From NCBI GenBank assembly GCA_963210315.1, contig OY723296.1:930001-994000 (forward strand): a stretch of 64,000 nucleotides of DNA. The letters are read 5' to 3'. A program made the position numbers and the translations under genes. Positions 1 to 9,901 of this stretch are shown piece by piece (position 1 is the first letter of the stretch; each line of letters opens with the position of its first letter). This stretch comes from Rhynchopus euleeides (taxonomy: Eukaryota > Euglenozoa > Diplonemea > Diplonemida > Diplonemidae). The notes under the pieces are model-generated. The model saw only the letters and a list, made by a program, of their open reading frames with translations, had not been told where the DNA came from and searched no databases.

Positions 1-369
1 GCCTACACGCTTTATGGTACGCTCCTTCTGGTTTACCGGGTATTCAGTACCCGACTGTTCGGCGCATCCCGTGCACGTTGCAGCGAAGTCCGCGCGCAAC
101 GCTGCTGCCATCGCCAAGAGTTGGCGCGCACAACTACGGATACTGATCATGCACCTGCCGCAAATGGATACCGCACCTGCCGCAGGCACTGGGGATGCTG
201 ATCCTGCACCAGCCAACCGCAAATGGCGAACCCGCACCAACCGCAACTGGGGATGCTGATCCTGCTCCTGATTCTCAAGGCTCACATGTGTCGCCCGCGG
301 CACCGTCTGCCACCGAAACGCAAACAACACCTGGCACACCAACAGTTGTTGACAATTTTTCCTCCTACC
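1..369. other. No gene recognised
   Basis: Short overlapping reading frames only, with a local tandem pattern around 165-265 (CTGCCGCAaatGG-like words and repeated GGGGATGCTGATCCTGC). I see no splice-flanked or conserved coding sequence. It abuts the left end of the segmental duplication at 370. Confidence 0.4.
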
Positions 370-1119
370 GCATCCTCTCCTGATTCCCTTGTTTCAACAC
401 CGTCACAACCACGCTTTGGCTCGACAAAATCCAAGCCGCGGACCACCCGCTTCTCCATTGCATATCAAGATGGGTTCAACGCATGTGCGAAGGATGTGGT
501 CCACTCGCTGTGGGAATCGATTGGCCTAGCGCACCCGAAGTGGGAGACTTCGGCCTCGCACCCGCGATCCGATTCTGTCAGGACAACGTGGAAACCTACT
601 TTGCGGAACTGGTCGGTGGCAACACCGCTTTCATCTCTTCTATGGAGGGTCAGGGGGTGATTCATATCACTATGTTACTGCAGTGTTTATACAAACGGGG
701 TTGCAAACAGCCGTGGGGTACACCACTGCTGCATTTCGCGTTTATATCCCACCGGTGATTTTACACCTGAAACCATGGGACAATGCAATGATCGAGGCAG
801 CACCGGGGGCACAGCCCCACTGTTTGGTGAAGCCTCTGGTGCCTGTGGCTGGAACACTGCAGCATACTCCAGATGGTGCGGCTGCCCGGACCTCCTCAGG
901 GAACCCACGAGGGCATGCCTCAGAGCTCGTCAGGCTCAACGTGCGTGCGCGCTGTTGTGTGGTGGGGGTGTGAAAGGTGCGTGGTAGCGATGGCGGCATT
1001 GATGCTGCACCGGGGCTCCAGAACTGCCACAGAAATCGGGGGAGAAATGTGAGATGTCTGCACCACAGAACGAATCACCTCCCCACAGGTGGCAGTCCAA
1101 ACAAGGAACCCAATTCTGA

Positions 1120-1484
1120 GGGGCCTTCGCTCAGAAGTGCAGAATAGTGGAGTGCAGTGAGCCGCCTCACAATAAGATAAGCTGTTGTTTGGACGCCAAA
1201 ATCCGGGCAAAACAAAATCAACTCCGCAGCCTGATGAGGATGTTGCATTTGTTGCCCAAAGCGCTGCCGACTATCTTTTTGACACTGGCAGGAGCCCTGT
1301 TGCAGTAAAAAGACTTGGAGTTGCGTTCTTTGTTTGTACGAACGGTGCCTGCGAGTGCATGTGGGCAGATACCGAACGCTGTCACGAGTCTTTTTTAATG
1401 TGAAAAGCTCGCTGTTCTTCCAAAAAGAAAAGGCTGCAAAGTGGAAAAACTTTGACACAGTCTGACACAGAGCGGAAGGCCCCC
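1120..1484. mobile_element. MITE-like element, TIR GGGGCCTTCGCTC, copy 1
   Basis: The ends are inverted repeats: GGGGCCTTCGCTCAGAAGTG on the left and ...CACAGAGCGGAAGGCCCC on the right. Related copies lie at 20313-20665 (inside the segmental duplication partner) and, much shorter, at 30817-30925. There is no coding capacity. The inverted 103-bp segment lies inside this copy. Confidence 0.65.
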
Positions 1485-1935
1485 TGGGGATCACTTTCGC
1501 GCGGAACGCCACACACAACAGACACCTGACAAACCGCGAAGCGCAACCTGGCAAGCCACACACTGCAGCTGCGTGCAGCGGCAAAAACCCCCCCCTCCCC
1601 CACTTGCGGGATGGCAATACACCAAGGCAGATGACATACGCCCATGATGAGAACACCCTTGCTGTCGGGCTGCTGGGTAACCTACTGCCGGACAGGCCAC
1701 GGAGGAGGCAGAGGCGGTGCAGGGAGCAGGCTGCTGTGCGCTGTGTGTGCCAAATAGAAAATATGTAGCGTGTCCCCCAGCGCCTCCTGCGGTTGGTGTG
1801 GGTTGTGTGGTTGGCTTGATTGGTGTGAGGAAGGGCGGGGGTGGGGAGGGCCACCGTGTGCCAGGGTGATGGCGCAAAACATGGCTGAACCCTTGTTGTG
1901 CTCAGCAGGATGAGCACAGTCACAACTTTTGCAAA

Positions 1936-2022
1936 AAATCGTACTCCTTTCGCTACAATAAGAGAACCACCCTGCCCAGCAACTGCAAAAAGGCAGATCC
2001 GGGCTACTTTTCGTTGAGCGCA
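1936..2022 (+). repeat. Dispersed ~86-bp repeat R (copies at 28413-28497 and, reversed, 16141-16226)
   Basis: It begins ATCGTACTCCTTTCGCT and ends near GTTGAGCGCACA. The same sequence, moderately diverged, lies in the VAP intron at 28413-28497 and in reverse orientation inside the Tigger element at 16141-16226. No ORF. It may be a short terminal or interior piece of a dispersed element, but its ends are not resolved. Confidence 0.6.
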
Positions 2023-2030
2023 CACTCCTG

Positions 2031-2712
2031 TGTCAAAGGCTGTGTAAGCCCCTGTGAACTGCTGGCATGAAGGCGATCCTTCAAAGCTTCAGTCGTCCGA
2101 TTTCCTTCGTTACTGACTGACGAGCTGTGACCAGCAGTGGCTGGTAGCGAGGACTCCCATGTGTGGGCACGAAAAAGGTAACCAGCCCATACTAGATGAC
2201 GGGAGGGATCACACATACAGGTTAAGGAGACGCTTATGTTGAGTGCTGAGTGCGGTTTGGGTCGTAGACAGCCAGAGATCCTTCCCAGCACCGCACTCTT
2301 TCACTCGGAAACGTGTTTCCTGAGGGGCACGAAAGACATGGAAAACCCCATTGTCTGCGGAAGTGTGGTGCGTGATGCAGAGGCGTGTGAGACTGTGTGT
2401 CACGGCTCTAGCACCCAGCACTTCCCCCACGATCGCATTTCCTTGACAAGCTGGGAAAAAAAGACTCGTGCAACAAGGATGAATCTCAAGAGAGCACGAC
2501 ATCAACAACAGTTGGTAATCTTCAAACGCTGAACACCTCCACAGCCCGTCAGGCGGGTGTGAAGTTATCCGAACGGACCAACACACTGTCCGGGAAATGT
2601 TCGCAGAACAAATCTGGACGGCTCTCAGTTGATAAAAACAACCAGAAGTGATGACGCCAGTCCCTAGCATCATAACTTCTTCCAAGACCCAAAGCTACGC
2701 AGTGGTTTGAAT
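2031..2712. other. No gene recognised
   Basis: Overlapping frames on both strands, none recognised and none bounded by convincing splice sites. It ends at the GTTTGAAT target duplication (2705-2712) of the adjacent hAT-type element. Confidence 0.4.
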
Positions 2713-3721
2713 CAGGGATGTCTTTAAATCATGGGGTTTTCGGCAGATTTTCAGATTCTCAATCGTAAAAAACCCCTGTTTTCCCCCCCCTAAAATGGGG
2801 GTGGCACAGCGTCGTTCTACCACACGAGAGGGTCGTTTTTTGCATCAACGGATCAAACTCTCTTCACGGTGACCCTCCTCAAATTTTTTTGAGTCATTGG
2901 GGGCCATTTACTGTGCGTCAAAGTGTCGACGATTGGCCACCTTTTTGGTGCCGTGGCTGGTGGGTGGCCATGGGCACACGCTAGCTGGGGGGTCTGGGGG
3001 GCAGAGCCCCCCAGCCGCCGGAGGCCACGGTAGTGAACATCTGTTCATTGTGGGCGTAGCTTCTGTGCGAGTTGGCTGCGTCCTCCTGAGGCCTGAGGCT
3101 ACTGGAGTGATTGGACTCCCTGACCTGATGGGTCTGGGGGGCGGAGCCCCCCAGCCGCCGGAGGCCACGGTAGTGAGCATATGTTCCTGCAAAACCATAC
3201 TCTCTTCGACGTCGACCGTCAAACCAGTGTAGCCGGGTTGACGCTTTGTCGGGGCTTACCAATCGTCGACCCAGTAAAACTGGTCGACGCGTTTTTATGG
3301 GGGGTGGAAACCCGGGTTTGCGGATTTGCGTGGGTACCCCAAAAGCAAGGTGGCACCAGAATGTGCCTTCGACTTTTGCCGAGACTCTCATTTGTGAGGC
3401 CTTTCCTGTCGTGGGTGGGGTTTTGCTGTTTCAACTGTTGTGAGTTGTGCGTGGGGCTGGTGGGTGATGGGGAAAAGACTAGAAAGTCCTGTCGTGCTGT
3501 GGCTGCTTGGTGGGGCTAGCGCAGCAGGTCTCTCATTTTCTTCTTTATTCACACCAAGGTAGTTCCCATCCTCACAGTTTTTCTTTCTCTGCAGATTTCC
3601 CGAGACTGGGACCCCCAAAAAAGGGGGGAAAAACCCCCAAGAAAAAACAGGGGTTTTTTTTGGGGGTTTTTTTCCTGGGGCCGAAATCCTCAATCTCAAT
3701 CATGATTTAAATATATCCCTG
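2713..3721. mobile_element. Non-autonomous hAT-type element 1
   Basis: The terminal inverted repeats are CAGGGATGTCTTTAAATCAT (left) and, reverse-complemented from the right, CAGGGATATATTTAAATCAT. They are flanked by an exact 8-bp duplication GTTTGAAT (2705-2712 and 3722-3729). The CAGGG ends plus an 8-bp duplication fit the hAT superfamily. There is no transposase frame. The interior carries two copies of a GC hairpin module (about 2988-3055 and 3128-3190) containing CTGGGGGGCGGAGCCCCCCA, followed by GGCCACGGTAGTGA and a GTCGACC-rich stretch (3200-3300). The same module occurs in the elements at 23788, 54395 and 60562. Confidence 0.88.
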
Positions 3722-4331
3722 GTTTGAATGGTTGAAAAATAAAGCAAATATTGCTGGATTCGTTCAGGATCATTCGTGAAGAAATACGAAAGGTAAACGA
3801 GAACAAGTTTTTCGTTGATCGCACGACACACACAGACAATTTTGCCTGCGGAAGTGTTAGTGTGTGATTGCAGGCGCACAAGACTGTGTGTGACGGCAAG
3901 CACCTAGCACGTCCTCTCGCGCTGCATTTCCGCCTCAACACCTTGTTGGGAGAAACATAATTCGCCGAGCTGTGAAGCGGTTGCCTTTCCTTTGTTGCGA
4001 CACGCCGAGGTTACCGGGGGGAGGGGATCACAACGGGGGATGGGGGATGCTCGGTTGGTTGGGACAAGGGAGGGGTGGGTGGGTGCTGAGGCAAGTCTCA
4101 GCAATAGAAGACAGGGGGAAGGGGGCAGGGTGCAGAACTGCAGCACGGGACAGCGATGAATGGCAGACAGAGAGGTGGGTCCCAGAAACACATGCAGATC
4201 TAAGGATGGGGGGGGGGGGGTGCGGATGAGTGAGACGGTCCACTCTCCATCCAAGGCACAGCGGGTAGTGAGCCCGGAGAACTCCAGGTCTCGCGGCCCC
4301 ACTAGGAAGCGGCTTGTCGGCACGGAGGGTC
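3722..4331. other. Non-coding flank, 3' side of the cysteine-rich gene
   Basis: It follows the hAT element and lies downstream of the stop codon of the minus-strand cysteine-rich gene, so its right part is probably that gene's 3' untranslated region. G tracts (4206-4220) and no recognisable coding sequence. Confidence 0.4.
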
Positions 4332-6968
4332 TCACGGTCTGTGGGACGGGGGGAGAGGAACTGTGACAGGCACAGGAGTGGGGCTCGCATCCAAGCCACC
4401 CCCACACACACAGCAGGCTGTGTTCGCGTCGTAGACATTCGTGTGGTTGCCGTACCACCTGCAGCGCGGATACCGCCTGAACCAGGTGCAATTGTAGGAA
4501 CTCCCCCACGGCATGTGCCAGTCCTCACCACTCGGAAGCAGCCTGTCCTCGCACTGAGGGTCGTGCGGCGTGTAGGTGGGAGGCACAGGAGTTGGCGGTC
4601 CTGGTGTTGCAGGGACGTTCGTCTCGTTGACACCCAAGCCACCCCTACACACACAGCAGGCTGTGTTCGCGTCGTAGAGATTCGGGTAGTTGCCGTACAG
4701 CTCACAGTTGCGAGGATCCTGTTGGAACCAGGTGCAGTTGTAGTAACTCCCCCACGTCATGTGCCAGTCCTCACCACTCGGAAGCAGCCTGTCCTCACAC
4801 TGAGGGTCGTACGGTGCGAAGGTGGGAGGTGCGAGAGTTGGTGGTGCCGGTGTTGCAGGGACGTTTGTCTCGTTGGCACCCAAGCCACCCCCACACACAC
4901 AGCAGGCTGTGTTCGCGTCGTAGACATTCGGGCGGTTACCGTACAGCTGACAGTTGCGAGGATCCTGTTGGAACCAGGTGCAGTTGTAGTAACTCCCCCA
5001 CGGCATGTGCCAGTCCTCACCACTCGGAAGCAGCCTGTCCTCACACTGAGGGTCGTACGGTGCGAAGGTGGGAGGGACAGCAGTTGGCGGTGCCTCTGTT
5101 GTAGGGGCGTTCGTCTCGTTGGCACCCAAGCCACCCCCACACACACAGCAGGCTGTGTTTCCGTCGTAGACATTGATAAGTCTTCCATACGGGTTGCACA
5201 AGTAAGGGAAGCGCGTGAACCAGGCACAAGTGTACTCACGCCCCCACGGCATGTGCCACTCGTCGCCACCAGGAAGGAGCCTGTCCTCACACTGAGGATT
5301 GTACGGTGTGAAGGTGGACGGCACAGCAGGTGCCAAGGTGGGAGGTGTGTCGGTTCGCGGACCCGCTGTTGCAGGTACGTCCGTCATGTCTCTCCCCAAG
5401 CCACCCCCACACACACAGCAGGCTGTGTTTGCGTCGTAGACATTCGTGTGGTTGCCGTACCACCTGCAGCGCGGATACCGCCTGAACCAGGTGCAATTGT
5501 AGGAACTCCCCCACGGCATGTGCCAGTCCTCACCACTCGGAAGCAGCCTGTCCTCGCACTGAGGGTCGTGCGGCGTGTAGGTGGGAGGCACAGGAGTTGG
5601 CGGTCCTGGTGTTGCAGGGACGTTCGTCTCGTTGACACCCAAGCCACCCCCACACACACAGCAGGCTGTGTTCGCGTCGTAGAGATTCGGGTAGTTGCCG
5701 TACAGCTCACAATTACGAGGATCCTGTTGGAACCAGCTGCAGTTGTAGTAACTCCCCCATGTCATGTGCCAGTCCTCACCACTCGGAAGCAGCCTGTCCT
5801 CGCACTGAGGGCTGTACGGCGCGAAGGTCGGGGGTGTGGGAGGTGCTGGGGTCGGTGGTGCCGGTGTGGCAGGGGCGTTCGTCTCGTTGGCACCCAAGCC
5901 ACCCCCACACGCACAGCAGGCTGTGTTTCCGTCGTAGACATTGATAAGTCTTCCATACGGGTTGCACCAGTGTGGGAAGCGCGTGAACCAGGCACAAGTG
6001 TACTCACGCCCCCACGGCATGTGCCACTCGTCGCCACCAGGCAGGAGCCTGTCCTCACACTGAGGATTGTACGGTGTGAAGGTGGACGGCACAGCAGGTG
6101 CCAAGGTGGGAGGTGTGTCGGTTCGCGGACCCGCTGTTGCAGGTACGTCCGTCATGTCTCTCCCCAAGCCACCCCCACACACACAGCAGGCTGTGTTTGC
6201 GTCGTAGACATTCGTGTGGTTGCCGTACCACCTGCAGCGCGGATACCGCCTGAACCAGGTGCAATTGTAGGAACTCCCCCACGGCATGTGCCAGTCCTCA
6301 CCACTCGGAAGCAGCCTGTCCTCGCACTGAGAGTCGTGCGGCGTGTAGGTGGGAGGCACAGGAGTTGGCGGTGCTGGTGTTGCAGGGACGTTCGTCTCGT
6401 TGACACCCAAGCCACCCCCACACACACAGCAGGCTGTGTTCGCGTCGTAGAGATTCGGGTAGTTGCCGTACAGCTCACAATTACGAGGATCCTGTTGGAA
6501 CCAGGTGCAGTTGTAGTAACTCCCCCATGTCATGTGCCAGTCCTCACCACTCGGAAGCAGCCTGTCCTCGCACTGAGGGCTGTACGGCGCGAAGGTCGGG
6601 GGTGTGGGAGGTGCTGGGGTCGGTGGTGCCGGTGTGGCAGGGGCGTTCGTCTCGTTGGCACCCAAGCCACCCCCACACGCACAGCAGGCTGTGTTTCCGT
6701 CGTAGACATTGATAAGTCTTCCATACGGGTTGCACCAGTGTGGGAAGCGCGTGAACCAGGCACAAGTGTACTCACGCCCCCACGGCATGTGCCACTCGTC
6801 GCCACCAGGAAGGAGCCTGTCCTCACACTGAGGACCGTACGGTGTGAAGGTGGACGGCACAGCAGGTGCCAAGGTGGGAGGTGTGTCGGTTCGCGGACCC
6901 GCTGTTGCAGGTACGTCCGTCATGTCTGGCGTGCCGAGGCACGCCGCCACAAGCATGTGGGATAACAT
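4332..6968 (-). CDS. Ten-repeat cysteine-rich, probably secreted protein
   Basis: An open frame of about 878 aa from ATG 6966-6968 (open upstream to 7073). It is built of ten repeats of roughly 76-90 aa. Each repeat has six conserved cysteines: QCEDRLLP at the start, YxC-W, C-x-YG or C-xx-YG, and ACC-x-CGGGL at the end. Conserved Trp and N-glycosylation sequons (NCTW, NHTN, NETN) are present. Pro/Thr-rich linkers separate the repeats. Repeats occur in an A-B-C order, and a 768-bp block is nearly identical between 5290-6057 and 6058-6825, which indicates recent tandem amplification. The ACCxCGGG ending resembles cysteine-rich repeats that I recall from protist extracellular proteins; I cannot name a family. 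The N-terminus is uncertain: MLSHMLVAACLG is only a weak signal peptide and follows a CTGCAG that could be a splice acceptor, so a 5' exon may be missing. The antisense strand is also open, but that is a by-product. Confidence 0.8.
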   Translation of the reverse strand: MLSHMLVAACLGTPDMTDVPATAGPRTDTPPTLAPAVPSTFTPYGPQCEDRLLPGGDEWHMPWGREYTCAWFTRFPHWCNPYGRLINVYDGNTACCACGGGLGANETNAPATPAPPTPAPPTPPTFAPYSPQCEDRLLPSGEDWHMTWGSYYNCTWFQQDPRNCELYGNYPNLYDANTACCVCGGGLGVNETNVPATPAPPTPVPPTYTPHDSQCEDRLLPSGEDWHMPWGSSYNCTWFRRYPRCRWYGNHTNVYDANTACCVCGGGLGRDMTDVPATAGPRTDTPPTLAPAVPSTFTPYNPQCEDRLLPGGDEWHMPWGREYTCAWFTRFPHWCNPYGRLINVYDGNTACCACGGGLGANETNAPATPAPPTPAPPTPPTFAPYSPQCEDRLLPSGEDWHMTWGSYYNCSWFQQDPRNCELYGNYPNLYDANTACCVCGGGLGVNETNVPATPGPPTPVPPTYTPHDPQCEDRLLPSGEDWHMPWGSSYNCTWFRRYPRCRWYGNHTNVYDANTACCVCGGGLGRDMTDVPATAGPRTDTPPTLAPAVPSTFTPYNPQCEDRLLPGGDEWHMPWGREYTCAWFTRFPYLCNPYGRLINVYDGNTACCVCGGGLGANETNAPTTEAPPTAVPPTFAPYDPQCEDRLLPSGEDWHMPWGSYYNCTWFQQDPRNCQLYGNRPNVYDANTACCVCGGGLGANETNVPATPAPPTLAPPTFAPYDPQCEDRLLPSGEDWHMTWGSYYNCTWFQQDPRNCELYGNYPNLYDANTACCVCRGGLGVNETNVPATPGPPTPVPPTYTPHDPQCEDRLLPSGEDWHMPWGSSYNCTWFRRYPRCRWYGNHTNVYDANTACCVCGGGLDASPTPVPVTVPLPPSHRP

Positions 6969-7387
6969 TCCTGCAGTGATGTGGTGTGTGTGGTGAGGAG
7001 TGGCGACTGAACCTTGAATCGAAGGCTGGATGTCTTGTCCGAGAGCCGGGTGAAAAATCCTTGTCGTTGGCACTGTGTGTAATGTTGTTCAGGTAGCATC
7101 GGTCTCACCACTCCCAGCAATCAAACCCACCAACCCCTTGCCTCAAGTGCACTCCCCAGAAATGTAAACCCCGCGGTTCTGTCAGAGGCGGGCCAGTGTT
7201 CCACAATGTTGCGAATTAGTGGGTGGCGTGGGTAGGGGGCGGGGTGCAGACCGTGGTGACATCCGTCACCGCAACAACACACCGAGTCAGGGATGCTACA
7301 TAGCAGACACACTCAGGAACCACACGCAGAGCTGGCAAGATGAGGAGGTTGAATTTGTTGCCCAAGCGCTGACAGGTTCCCTGTTGT
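6969..7387. other. Upstream region of the cysteine-rich gene
   Basis: Presumed promoter, 5' untranslated region or first intron of the minus-strand gene. No clear TATA box or first exon seen. The words around 7332-7365 (GATGAGGAGGTTGAATTTGT) resemble part of the inverted segment at 1198-1302, so repeat material reaches here. Confidence 0.35.
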
Positions 7388-7445
7388 CAGTGCTGGCGCG
7401 GGGTGGTCGATTCGACCGGGAAAAAATTTGTGGGCCACCATTCAA
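7388..7445 (+). mobile_element. Left-end fragment of a hAT-type element
   Basis: CAGTGCTGGCGCGGGGTGGT and the following ~38 bp match the left end of the complete element at 49878-50591. The rest of the element is absent, so this is a solo, truncated terminus. Confidence 0.75.
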
Positions 7446-7481
7446 CGCTTCGTCGCTCGTAACTGGTAAAAAAAATAGCCT

Positions 7482-8046
7482 TGTCATCTATTCAGATGAG
7501 CAGCCTCGAATGGGGAGAGGGCAAAAGCGATGCACGGCGCATCGGGCTGCGGGGATGTGTGTCTGTGCAGTTCGTTCTTCTTGTTTCCATGCGTGTTACT
7601 GCGCCGCCACTGTGGGTCTTCGGTGTGGTTACGATCGGATTCTAACAAAACACCACCACACACCGCCACCCCCCCACACCCCCCACACTCACAACGTGGC
7701 GAAGCTGCACACACGCACGACTCTACTGCCCCATCTCCGCCTTGCGGGGACACCACAGCCAACTCTGGAGCGGGACCATATCCCTGAGCTACCCGCTTCT
7801 GCTGATCGCCGTGGCGACCCGCTGTCTGCGGGTGGGTTTGATCGTCGAGAGTGAATGGAAAAGTAAGTCTGCCAGCACCTTCTTGCAAGTGTCTGCGGGT
7901 GGGTCACCCTGCTTCAGCAGAAGACTATCAACTCCTCAGCCATGTGGCACACGACGCGTGCCGTGAAGAAGGCCAAGAGGAAGGAGAATATCGCCAGGGG
8001 CAGCGGGATCTCCAGCGGGAGCTGGGCGGCCGGGGTGCTTCCGAGG
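7482..8046 (+). repeat. Segmental duplication, distal blocks of copy 1
   Basis: Three successive blocks match copy 2, where they are separated by insertions: 7482-7650 with 21264-21430, 7655-7830 with 24995-25165, and 7905-8046 with 27890-28030. The contiguity here shows that the gaps in copy 2 are later insertions, or that this copy has collapsed. Confidence 0.8.
7914..8046 (-). pseudogene. VAP tail fragment
   Basis: It encodes the same C-terminal stretch as the last VAP exon (27897-28334): an SDLGSTPAAQ-like lead, the membrane anchor LPLAIFSFLLAFFTARVV, and the ending HMAEELIVFC then stop. The match stops abruptly near 8046, so the coiled coil and MSP domain are missing. It is best read as a truncated duplicate, not a gene. 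Confidence 0.75.
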
Positions 8047-8318
8047 GACGGCCTAACTGGGCACACGAGGGCAGCATCTCCGGCAGACACGGTGACTGGC
8101 CTTGCCATCTGAAGGTGCTGCCCACAGCACACCGTCTCCTAAACCTCCAAAGCAGAGGTGGGGGTGGCCAATGGGGACTCGACAGACATCCCCGGCATCG
8201 CGTGGACCAACTATTGAACCCCGTGGTCTACGGTGCAAGGGGAGGGCGTCGTTACCCAATGGGCTCATATAACCCACACTCGGTCCAGAAGGCTTGGTGA
8301 CGCTTTTATTTGTGGTAT
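8047..8318. other. No gene recognised
   Basis: Between the VAP tail fragment and the TTAGAGT-array transposon. No recognisable coding sequence. Confidence 0.35.
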
Positions 8319-9901
8319 CTATGGCTTACGGTCTACGTAGAGTCTACTTAGACTCTAACCCAAGATTTATTAGAGTATAATTAGAGTTTCAGAAACTCTA
8401 ACTACACTCTAATACTCTAATTATGCTCTAATTAGAGTCTAATTAGGGTGTTATTAGAGCATTTCCAGGTGAGATTACACCCAATAGAAAGCGCCCAGAC
8501 CACGCGTTACAGGCGCGAGCCGGGGGAGAGGGGCGATATGCCGAAGCGGGCAGTGTCTGAGAGCTCCGTCAGCAGCAGCAGCACCCTGCCAAGGTCCGGC
8601 AAGTGAGGAACCCAAAGCCTGCACAGAAGGTATCGAAAATCAAACGCTCAATTGTCACATTACAGCGCGCGTTCGGATGAAACATTGTGGAGAGGTTGTG
8701 GTGACAGACACGCACACGACCTGGGCGGAGGTGAGATGTGGCTCTTCTCGCAGCAGGCACCGTACGTAAACACTGCCTGCTGCGGGTACTGCTGCTCCTT
8801 TGTGTTCGAGTTCCTTCATTGCATGAGGTTACAAACATAAACATGCACCGAAGCCGGCAAAGCCGAAGGGGCAGAAGGCCACCTACTCCAGGCCACGCAG
8901 GAGAAGTGGCTGTGGCAGAAGAGCTACCTCCCACCGGCCTGCAGCTGTTTTTTTGTTTACTTCGGGGACCCTGCAAACCCGCAAACCCGCAAACCATGCG
9001 TGTCAGGTGGGAGGGTATCAACTACTTCTAGACGCGACCCGAAGGCTGCTCGTAGTGATCATGATCTAGGTTCGTATGAGTCTCCAGACTTGGTTTTACC
9101 CTTAGCGCCGTTTCTGCCCTGGTGCTACCAGAGTGGCTTGCCATGCCTACAAAGGAGCACGGAGACGCCTCGCCATCTGTTCAGGACTCCTGATGCAAGC
9201 ACCCTTGATGGTCCAGGGGAGCCACCCCTGCTGTTTCATACCCTGGCACAAGTGCCCGTCATGGTATGAGAAGCCTGGGCAGTTTAAGGTCATGCCCGGG
9301 ACCTTGGTGGAAGGTGCCAGGCTGTTCTTTCCCGATGTCAACCCTGCGGATCGACAGCAACGCGAATGAATTGTGGCAATGATCGACGTTGATATGAGCA
9401 ATGACGCCTCCAAGTCAAGACTCTCAGAAGGCCAAAAATGTGTCGACAATGAGGTGGCACATCGTGCTCGGTGTGGTCCCGCACATCCTCGAACGGAAGG
9501 TGCTCCGCTCTTGGAGCGAACGGGACCGCTCTTGCACTTGGGAGGGTGCCCAGCCAAAGATTTCTCACAGATACGTTCTCCACAGAAGCAACTGTAGAGG
9601 CTGCTGCGCTCCCAAGCATACACAGATCGACAGGACGCACGCAGGCACACTCTCCCAGAACCCAAGACCCTTCCTGCTGCTTTTCGTGACCACTTCCTCT
9701 CCCCACAATACAGGCACATCACCCTAATTAGGCGATTATTAGGTGATTATTAGAGTCTAATAATACCCTAATAATCGCCTAATCAGACTCTAATAAATTC
9801 ATTTTGACTCTAATAATCGCCGAATTAGAACTCTAATAAATCTGGCTGAATCCCGAGACTCTAATAAATACCCAAAACTCTACGTAGACCGTAAGCCGTA
9901 G
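8319..9901. mobile_element. DNA transposon with TTAGAGT subterminal arrays
   Basis: The ends are inverted repeats (CTATGGCTTACGGTCTACGT on the left; CTACGGCTTACGGTCTACGT when the right end is reversed). They are flanked by GTAT on both sides (8315-8318, 9902-9905), a 4-5 bp duplication. Just inside each end lies an AT-rich array of TTAGAGT/ACTCTAA words in both orientations (8336-8465 and 9720-9885). The GC-rich interior has broken frames on both strands and no recognisable transposase, so it looks non-autonomous or decayed. I could not assign a superfamily. Confidence 0.8.

Larger units (their letters stand above)
370..2030 (+). repeat. Segmental duplication, copy 1 (partner 19569-21055)
   Basis: From TCCTCTCCTGATTCCC onward this stretch matches 19569-21055 in the same orientation with few substitutions. 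The visible differences are: a 103-bp segment (about 1198-1302) that lies inverted relative to the partner; a short deletion in the partner around 1820-1905; and small indels in C tracts. The reading frames are interrupted in both copies, so I call it non-coding duplicated DNA. The match continues farther on as scattered blocks (7482-7650 with 21264-21430; 7655-7830 with 24995-25165; 7905-8046 with 27890-28030). The full duplication was therefore larger and was later split by insertions. Confidence 0.85.

Noticed and set aside
4314-6965. 883-codon open frame on the plus strand
   Set aside because: It is the exact antisense of the cysteine-rich repeat gene. The minus frame has conserved cysteines, sequons and linkers; the plus frame is open only because of the repeated composition.
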